Shown in pieces: positions 56,395 to 64,000 of a stretch of 64,000 bases of DNA. The DNA is from Sipunculus nudus. Taxonomy: Eukaryota > Annelida > Sipuncula > Golfingiida > Sipunculidae. The stretch spans positions 37,294,401 through 37,358,400 of the forward strand of contig CM049317.1 of the NCBI GenBank assembly GCA_026874595.1, in the 5' to 3' direction. Position 1 is the stretch's first letter, and each line of letters opens with the position of its first letter. Made by a program: the position numbers and the translations under genes. The notes beneath the pieces are model-generated. The model did not search any database, had not been told where the DNA came from, and was given only the letters and a program-made list of their open reading frames with translations.

Positions 56395-57531
56395 ATTCAG
56401 ATAATATCGTGGGCTTAAAATTTCGAGGTTTATGAACAAAATGCACATCGTGGGGCTATTTGAATTCGTGAAAAGACTATGACAATTTTAGGAAATAAAG
56501 GTTATTAACATTTCCACATGCAAGGGGAAGAGGACATATTGTACTCAGGTATAGTACACCGGTGGCTCGACTCGGATGCATATCACACGGTGCGGCTGTA
56601 CCGCGGTTAATCGAGTTCAACAAACAAGTTACGCCCGACCCGAGCCTAACAAATGAATTAATTAGCCGCGACCGACACGTGCCGGACGATACATCGGCTA
56701 TTAAATGTCGACTAGACAGGAATTTTACGTATCTTAAATTTTGCGGGGGTTAATTTGCATACAATAATTCTGCAACGCTTACTTACGCTAACATTTATGT
56801 ATAACTATCGGCGACATTTTAAAGACGCACCGCCTACCCATTAATGGCTCACTTTTATTCACGCAACTATGTGGTCGGCGATATTCGGAATAAGTTCAAT
56901 TTACATTCGCGGCCCTCAGTAATGCAAATGAGTTAACATGGCCCTTGACTATAAAGCCAATAGGGAGCGTATAAGTGTCGTTTTATCTCTACTGAAAGAA
57001 GGTAGAAAGTTCCAAAAGTTCCTAAAAGGGCGTGCCTCGGTAACTGTGGTAACAGACATTGGAACATGTGTCCCATTATCGTCGTGCCAGAAATACCCCT
57101 TTCCACGACAGAAATGCGATATAGTTCTATTTTAACCGAAATTTTGAAAAGAGGAAATATGGAAATATATTTTTATATACATTTTAGGGGGCCGAGTTTG
57201 TGCGATATTAGGGCTAATAATGGAATTGACAAACAGTTTATTTATACATCACGTATTTTTATAGTAATTTACAGGAAAAGTAATTCAGTTTATTTATAAT
57301 ATGAATCAATGGCAATCAAAAATAGTTATTACCAAGTTTTGTACCTTTTTTGAAAATTTAGCCAGCGATAATAATTATAAATAGATGAAGTGGAACACCA
57401 GCTGCCTTTAAGAAGTTCTCTGTATGCGTACATGTGATTTTTTTATCGTTGGAATCATGAATTCGTTGATTACCTTAATCCACGAAAACCACGAAAATAA
57501 AATCCCAATTAATAGTTCTGAATCCACAGTA
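56387..57531. mobile_element. 1.1-kb TA-flanked inverted-repeat element
   Basis: The left end TACTGTAGATTCAG (56387-56400) and right end CTGAATCCACAGTA (57518-57531) are inverted with one mismatch. Weaker symmetry continues inward (CGTGG and GAATTCRT blocks). The outermost TA on each side fits a TA target duplication, as made by Tc1/mariner-type elements. No transposase is encoded. The interior is GC-richer at 56560-57080 with short frames (56562-56753, 56938-57135) that I do not recognise. Confidence 0.6.
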
Positions 57532-57776
57532 AATCTATGCATGCCAATTTTATATTCAATATACCAAGTTAATAATAATTCGCTCATGTTTATTGTTTGA
57601 AATTACCACATTTGGATTTTATATTACCGCGTGTTATTAATTACTTGCTTCCTGTAATGTTTTCTCGGCACAATAATGCCCTTGAATTGAAATCAATATT
57701 CTAGGGGTTCTAGAGAAAGATTCATAAAGAATGTTTTAATATATGGGCCTGGGTATAATTGGTTGTTGGTAGCAGA

Positions 57777-58770
57777 TCATGAAGAGTAGTTTCTGTTCGT
57801 TTGTGGTACATTCATAAATGGTCTACAGTTACTAAGATTCCTACGATCTAGTACCTGAACAAGATATATTTCGGTGGAGTCTTGAATGTTTTCATTTATC
57901 TGTCCGAAATCATTAAGATATGATATTGGAGTTAATTGCTTTAATTGCTGTTGCTTTTGGTACAATGCTCCACGTTTGCTAGTAATGTCACTTCCAGTAA
58001 GGACATGAATGGCTAAAAGAACATTATACTTAGGCTTGCCCTCTCTTTCTGCCGGGTTATGAATTGAATATACCTTGTTTTGTCTCCAATTCTCCCTCTG
58101 AGCCACAGTTCATTAATTCCTTTTGATACAAACAGATGTGACAACTAGTACAAAAACATCTGTATCACCAAAAATAACGATCTGCAACAGTCCATTTCAT
58201 ACCCCAAAAGAGTGCAAGAGGAATGATTCGGACATCCGTCTCTTCATGATAAGGACTAATTCTGCATGATGCGTGAGCTCTCCATTTTATGACAGACTGT
58301 CTATAGGGAAATATTATCTCCAACCTCCACTATTCCACTCAAGACAATCTGTACACTAAAGTCTTTTTTGAGTAAAATGTTCCTCTAGAAACTGTCGGAG
58401 GAATGCGTCGAGTTTAATGTGTTCAAGTTTTATTTGATATTGGAGAGAAACCGTCCAGATCCCTTAGTTGTGTAATGACCCGCAAGCTGTTGTTTACAAG
58501 AATGGGAGTTTTTAACGTTCGCCTTTATCGTTCATTTTCTTTCGCAGATACCTCGACATAAGAGTCCAAATGCAGTCTACACGATGTGTAATTTTACACA
58601 TATCCCCGCACCAAGTCCAGGAACTGTCCAAATAGTTCCCCAAAGGTGGTTTTAGAAGACACTCTGACTTTTTTTATATATCCCATGACATCAACAACAT
58701 AGCTTGTTGGCATATGCGACCGTTCCACTGGTAGAACAGCACTCTCATCCGTTCTTTCATCGGTTCATGT
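57777..58770 (-). pseudogene. broken copy of an uncharacterised repetitive gene family
   Basis: The 3' frame (58106-57777) contains NVLLAIHVLTGSDITSKRGA, which matches the pattern LxAxHxxTGxDxTSxxxG of a large family of undescribed proteins found in many copies in marine invertebrates. Upstream, in other frames, are LLQIVIFGDTDVFVLV (about 58188-58141, the DTDVxVL motif of the same family), a HHAELVLI-like segment, and an N-terminal part with SYVVDVMGYIKKV and TTFGELFGQFLDLV (about 58710-58630). At least three frame breaks separate these. The family assignment is from memory of the motif pair. Its function is unknown to me. Confidence 0.5.
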
Positions 58771-58779
58771 TTGTTGTTC

Positions 58780-59450
58780 TCCTAGCTACGGTGATTGTGA
58801 GTCATCTGAGCTACAGCGATCAGCCGTTGTCCATCGTCCGTCAGACTTGCCGTTAACAGGACGCAAATCGTACCCATTAGACCTAGAAAGTTAAATAGAG
58901 CATCCAGAGAGGTACTAGGCAAAATCCTAAAACAAACCAGGGGGGTTCTGGCCAAATTTCCATTGAAACCTAAAATAAGGTTCTTAGAATATTCTAATGT
59001 AACATCCAGATAGGTCCTATGAAAGTCTTTTCTGAATCCTGAAATCATGTCACTGTGACCTATATGCTGTGAACTAAAGAGACACAAAATTTTACACTGT
59101 GAAATTCAACTGTTATGATTGTACAAATCATAACAGTTGAACCTAAAATCTACCAACTTGAAATGCTAGGTGATCCTACCTAAATCTCCTTCAACACATG
59201 AAACTGGGCCATGATAATCTATATTCTGTGAGCAACGAGAAGCAAACCTAATTTTGTGAGCCCAGAAAGTCAAACAGCGTACCAGAAATGTTTTAGCTAA
59301 AGGAAAGGGGAGGTCATTGTAATGTCTCCTTAGACATTAGAATTAAGGTCAATGGAACCTATATTCTGCAAGATTTGTGAAAGAACAAGATCTGAGCACA
59401 CTATATATGTCAGATACAAGATCTGAGCACAATATATATGTCAGATGCAT
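58780..59450. repeat. dispersed repeat array with IR3-like palindrome and hairpin
   Basis: Units in the orientation of 46.1-46.6 kb. ATGTCACTGTGACCT lies at 59047-59061. A perfect 16-bp inverted repeat with a 5-nt loop is at 59105-59141. A 31-bp unit is directly repeated at 59385-59415 and 59416-59446 with one difference. Confidence 0.65.
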
Positions 59451-59469
59451 TTAAATTGTAGCAGTTATC

Positions 59470-59860
59470 AAAGAAACTTTTATATTTACATCCATATTAA
59501 AATATCAACATAACCAAATACATTAGTCTTGAAGTAGTTTCAATAGACTCCTGGACTCTAAACACATAGGCAATGACACCAAAATCAACCCCCTACCTTA
59601 ATTCCTTGGCTTGTTATACGCGATTCAATGTTATGACGATTATATTGGCAGCCATATTGAAAATCATCATAACCAAAGACGGTATTGTCTTGTAAATGGT
59701 TTCAATCGACTCTCTTACCCTGAAAGCATAGGCAAGGACACCAAAATCAATCTCCTTATTCAATTATTTTTTAGTTAAAGTTGATTTAATGGTTCGGCGG
59801 CAATCCTGGACGCCATCTTGAATTTCATCCTTTCTGCCCGCGATCCAGACTGTCAACCCT

Positions 59861-59862
<2 letters not shown>
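59470..59862 (-). repeat. inverted copy of the 53355-53860 repeat
   Basis: Read on the minus strand, it carries CTGGATCGCGG, AAGATGGCG (59819-59811), TTTTGGTGTC and GAAACYATTT blocks in the same order as the plus-strand copy. Confidence 0.65.

Positions 59863-59899
<37 letters not shown>
59863..59899 (+). repeat. poly-T run
   Basis: Thirty-seven consecutive T, directly adjoining the repeat at 59470-59862. Confidence 0.95.
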
Positions 59900-59902
<3 letters not shown>

Positions 59903-59959
59903 TCCCCTAAGGGTATCCTTCATGGATTAATTGTCAAAATTAATGGATAAGTTAAAAAC

Positions 59960-60400
59960 TTTACAAGTATTTGTCTGAATGTACCCTATCCAGAGAGGTC
60001 CTACTCAGGTGCAGGTTTGCCAACTCTGTATGAGATATCAATATCGCTGGGCTGAAGTCAACATTAAACAATTCTCTGGCCATGTTTACTACATGTTTGT
60101 CTGTATCTTCCTCTCTTTTTTTCTGGACAAGTGTCTGTGGTTCTGAGAGAAGTGCGTCTTTGGTATTGTTCTTATCGGTCCAGTTCATCATGCATTTCAC
60201 TAATTTTATTTTCAAAATTGTCCACCTCTTATGTTAGCTCCTGTATGTGGTGTCCAACACATTTCATTCTTTCCTCCACTTCTGCAACTTTAACTTATCA
60301 AAGCTGATTTAATAGTCTCGGACTGGAAAGCTTTTTCTGGAAGCTGTGTAAATTTCTGGGCCTCATCAATAACAAGTACAGGTTTTGTATCTGATTTTTC
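59960..60400 (-). pseudogene. LINE ORF1 remnant
   Basis: The minus-strand frames read VAEVEERMKCVGHHIQEL and DNFENKISEMHDELDR (heptad-like coiled coil, about 60290-60180), then EQYQRRTSL, followed in the open frame 60215-59961 by KKREEDTDKHVVNMARELFNVD. Another frame continues PSDIDISYRVGKP. This succession (coiled coil, EQYSRR, DIDRSHRVG) is the ORF1 nucleic-acid-binding protein pattern of L1/Tx1-like and related LINEs. A frameshift and a stop break it. It could belong with LINE-a, but nothing here links them. Confidence 0.6.
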
Positions 60401-60479
60401 CTTAGTATATCAGCTAGTCAACAGGTATTGCTCTGATGACCCTTAAAATAGGTTCAGCCAATTTTCCTGGACTAGTGGC

Positions 60480-61906
60480 GGGAATCAATTTTTAGATATG
60501 GTGTGATCGTACGGTGCCTCCGATATCACGGCAGGTCCAATGTATGTAGTGCGTCATGAATCTGAATTTGGGGACTAATTTTGATTGCACCGGTAAACAT
60601 TTAATATACGCTATATTATGTAAACTGTGACCAGCAAGTTTTTACGTCAACAAACAAGCCTCATGCCAAGTCTAAGAAATAATGAGCTTACATAGTCCAT
60701 TATATTTAAAGAAAAATTTTAAAATTTTACATTTTTATAAAGAATAACACTCGCTAGACTGCATGCAAATTTGCGTTCTAAAAGGTTATCTAACCGACAC
60801 ACGAAAAGACAAATATGAGAACTAAAATAATTGAGAAATATGACTGTATAGAAAAGGTATTAGATCGCGTGAACTTAATCATGCTTAATATATTACATAC
60901 ACTATTGAATATACTATTTGCCCATATTAACCTGAGTCATGTGTATAATCATGACGTACACAACTATGTTGCTACCATACTTATCGTCAATCGTCGTTTA
61001 AGTCATTAACAACTACAGATGAACTTGAGACCATCAACTTGCCAGAGGGCATGACTTGCATACTATCAGATGAATATTTTATATTGAAAAAAAAAATACA
61101 TTGTCAACTTTCCACAAGCCCCCACTTATTGTTAAGGAAAACAAAAATTGATATACAAACCATTATAGTGATTCATATGCCTACAAGTAAATTTAAATTG
61201 AGCATAATTTGTAAAAAAAAATGTAAAATATATAATAAAAACCCTACTGAACATGACCAAGACATTATGCTGGTAATGTCACAAATTAAAAGTCCGAATA
61301 AATGTGTGGTACTATTCGTAAAGTTTCCGTGTAACATATCACTGTGCAATATCATATTGTTCAAAGCAACGGAGGTCATCCTGACGGGTTGAAGCCGATT
61401 CCATTCGAAAAGATTAAACTTTTCGTTTAACTATTGTACAGGCCGTACCTAGATTCTTATCAGTCAATCATTCCTTTTAAAAATGTTACTTACCAAGTGT
61501 CCCTAAATCTAGTTACATTGTTACCGCTGCATATTCCGCGAACTGGTAAATTTTCACATATATATATATATATATAAATATATCCTTCCCACTGACTCTT
61601 ACACTTCAAGATCAACGACCCAAGTTAAAGCAAGTACATACTGATTAAACAATACCCATATATTCTTTTTCAAATATATTTTCTTTATCATACATTTTAC
61701 GTTTTTTTACAGATATTCATTTACATCAAGACATTTAATGTCGCCTTCTTAAATTTCAAAATGGCCCGAACGATTAAAAATGCACCTACTGAATTCAGGC
61801 GCTTACTGTTCATTTACGCAGTTCTATAACTATAACCATGGCTCTGTTCATTTATTTTTCCTATTACTTATAATTCACTTGAAGTACTGAACGTTAATCA
61901 GTTTTT

Positions 61907-61959
<53 letters not shown>

Positions 61960-62860
61960 TAATGCCGTAATTACTGTATTATAACTATATTACTTAAACC
62001 TTAACGTGTGGTGGCAGTTAAAGGAAGCGAGAGGGACAATTTTTGTTATCGAACTCGTCACATTATAAAATGGTTCGGTGTCGTCCTTCAGCTGTACATT
62101 ACTTTCTCAGGAACGGCAGGAGGTAGCATCGCAAAAATTTGTGAAATTAGTAGTCTCATTACTCGAATATTCACCTTGTTAAAACTAGTACTGTTTAACC
62201 TTCACAAATCCTATTCTGGGAAGGCTTCAAGTCAGTTTTTTACTAACAAAATACAAATTGGTCCTTTATAGAGTAATACTCCTTCAAATTTGTGGGCTGA
62301 TTCTGGTTCAGTTATTTTTAGAAGTTGTGACCTTAGCATATGATCAAGTAACCCTGCATTAGACACAAGACAATAATTTTCTTCTACAAAACTCCAATTT
62401 CTGTTTAATTACTTGTTTTGTAGTCCTTGCTCAAATTAGTCTGCTTCAATGATTTTTACCTAACTAGATGCTTTTAAACTTAGTAATCTGCAATAAAAGC
62501 CAATTTCAGCCAAATTGCTACAGATATGTTCTTCTCCGAAACCGTCAAGCTACGCTGGTTCAAATGGTCACGTTTCGGTGATGTTTTGTCATTATTACTT
62601 TGTTAACCAATAACGGTCTTCTGTTTGCAAAATGTTTATGCAGTAAAGCTTAAGACCCATATTGATTCATAAGCCCGGAGAATTACGTCGAAAATAATTA
62701 TCCTTCCAATTACCTTCAATGGTTCCGCTTGGATGATTACTAGATAAATTATTTAACGTAGTTAAATTACAATTAAATTTAGTTGTTCGGAGCTGAAACA
62801 GCTGACATGGCACAAATTTATCAACATTTGGGACAGCCTCCTCGGAGAGAAGTATATTTC
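60480..62860. other. no recognised gene; two microsatellites
   Basis: AT-rich DNA. The frame 61039-61392 (plus, 117 codons, Lys/Ile-rich) has no recognisable domain. (AT)n tracts lie at 61558-61582 and 61913-61955. Confidence 0.5.
61913..61955. repeat. (AT)n microsatellite
   Basis: About 43 bp of AT dinucleotides. Confidence 0.95.
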
Positions 62861-62864
62861 TTAC

Positions 62865-63062
62865 CGGGGTTGGGTCCAAATACTTTTCAAATAATTGATT
62901 ACAAAAACAATTACTTTTAAAAATAATCGATTACAATTACTTTTGTGTTTTCAAAGAAGTAATCGATTACAATTACAAATACCTTTTGAAGTAATTGGAA
63001 TTACTTTTGCAATTACTTTTCTGCTTTCAGGGGATTTACATTGTGATGGTGACAAACAAACA
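62865..63062 (+). mobile_element. hAT-like terminal sequence
   Basis: CGGGGTTGGG (62865-62874) is followed by repeated ATCGATTACAATTACTTTT-type subterminal motifs to about 63030. This pattern is seen at the ends of some hAT elements. CAGGGTTGGG at 63273-63282 is in the same orientation, so the two are not opposite ends of one element. Confidence 0.4.
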
Positions 63063-63289
63063 ACTTGGTATTACATAGTTCATTTTCAATAAACACACAA
63101 ATCAAAATCTGATAACAAAAATGCATCTAACAGTGGTGAATGCACTCTATATAATTTGAACATGGGTCTTTCCAAAATCATTACACATTGTTACATATTT
63201 GTTTGGTGTACACAGTTCTCTGCTCATGCTGACTCCTGGATGTTTAGTCTGAAAAAATGTGAACATACTCATCAGGGTTGGGTTTAGTT

Positions 63290-63746
63290 CAATTTTTTTA
63301 TGTAAACATTACGTTTAGTTTTATTTTATTATTTCGCTTTTGCTATTACTAAGTTACTATTGCCACAGTTTCTTATCTTTACTACTTAACTTAATAAAAA
63401 ACTTATTTTGAATGAGACTTTTTTAATTTACTTAATTATTACAAAAAAAATGTTACATATTAATACTATCTGTCAAATAATGGTGCAAGGGTATTTTCAA
63501 GTTATTAAAAATAAGCATTAATTATCAAACAGTTGAATTGTCAACTAAATTAACAACCTTCCTATAAATATGACTGTTTATATGACTTTAATGTAAATAT
63601 GATTCTCATCACTGTCTAGAATGAATTCGAGCAATATACTCTATTGTTAAAACGTCAAGTAGTTATACTGAGTGTTGTGGGAAAATCCATCAAAGCCTGG
63701 ATAATTAATACTATTCAAAGTCTCCTGACAAAAAACAAATTATATG

Positions 63747-63797
<51 letters not shown>

Positions 63798-64000
63798 AGA
63801 GAATTACTTTATGTTAAATAAAATATTTCTTTCTACCCTCTTTTTCCTTTTTCAAAATAGATATGGATTCATCGTTGTAAATTTGTAATAATAATATTAT
63901 ATGATGTTCGTGTCAAAATAATAATATATTTTCTCTATATATCCCTATATTTATGGATTTTTTAGTCATCAAGAGCCAGATAGAGTTTATTAGGTAGCTT
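63290..64000. other. no recognised gene; (AT)n at 63749-63795
   Basis: Very AT-rich DNA with one microsatellite of about 47 bp. No coding similarity was seen. Confidence 0.55.

Noticed and set aside
61173-61392. Overlapping frames on both strands as possible genes
   Set aside because: Lys/Ile-rich composition without motifs is typical of open frames in AT-rich DNA.
63273-63282. CAGGGTTGGG as the opposite end of the hAT-like sequence at 62865
   Set aside because: It is in the same orientation, so it cannot be the inverted partner.

Overview
This window looks like repeat-rich, gene-poor DNA from a marine invertebrate, probably a bivalve or other mollusc. The reasons are the AT-rich base composition, at least fourteen long (AT)n microsatellites, Ty3-type retrotransposons in which integrase precedes reverse transcriptase, CR1-like LINEs, small inverted-repeat elements, and a large family of degenerate dispersed repeats. 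The phylum is an inference. I found no intact host protein-coding gene and no tRNA, rRNA or CRISPR array. All comparisons were made by eye.

Region by region. 1-2.8 kb: nothing recognisable. 2.8-5.7 kb (minus): a decayed Ty3-type element, G1, in the order protease, integrase, reverse transcriptase, RNase H. 5.9-9.3 kb: small inverted-repeat elements, a piggyBac-like end, microsatellites and a foldback repeat. 9.5-17.8 kb (minus): a second integrase-first Ty3 element, G2. It reads LTR, gag, zinc knuckle, protease, integrase, then (after a 2.6 kb long-inverted-repeat insertion) reverse transcriptase, then (after a 0.9 kb GC-rich insertion) RNase H, a polypurine tract and an LTR. Its 5' half is tandemly duplicated (15715-17997 and 17998-20274), and the adjoining flank is itself duplicated (20171-21520 and 21521-22815).

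23-47 kb: dispersed and locally duplicated repeats. One widespread family repeatedly carries a palindrome resembling the IR3 nuclear-receptor element. A GC-richer stretch near 33.9-34.06 kb has promoter-like motifs. A diverged duplication at 43.5-44.85 kb keeps an X-box-like palindrome in both copies. 47.2-50.0 kb (plus): a third Ty3-type remnant, of the usual integrase-last kind, with a probable 3' LTR carrying CTCF-like motifs. 50.4-52.9 kb (minus): a LINE interrupted by a second, 5'-truncated LINE that is flanked by a duplication of about 60 bp. 53-60 kb: more repeats, a TA-flanked inverted-repeat element (56387-57531), a broken copy of an uncharacterised repetitive gene family (57.8-58.8 kb) and a LINE ORF1 remnant (59.96-60.4 kb). 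60.5-64 kb: mostly featureless, with microsatellites and hAT-like terminal sequences.

No set of genes here works together as a pathway. The interest is in the nested history of the mobile elements. The most notable points are the ordered remains of G2 in spite of two insertions and a duplication, the replacement of the second catalytic aspartate by tyrosine in all three recognisable integrases, and repeat families that carry transcription-factor-like palindromes.
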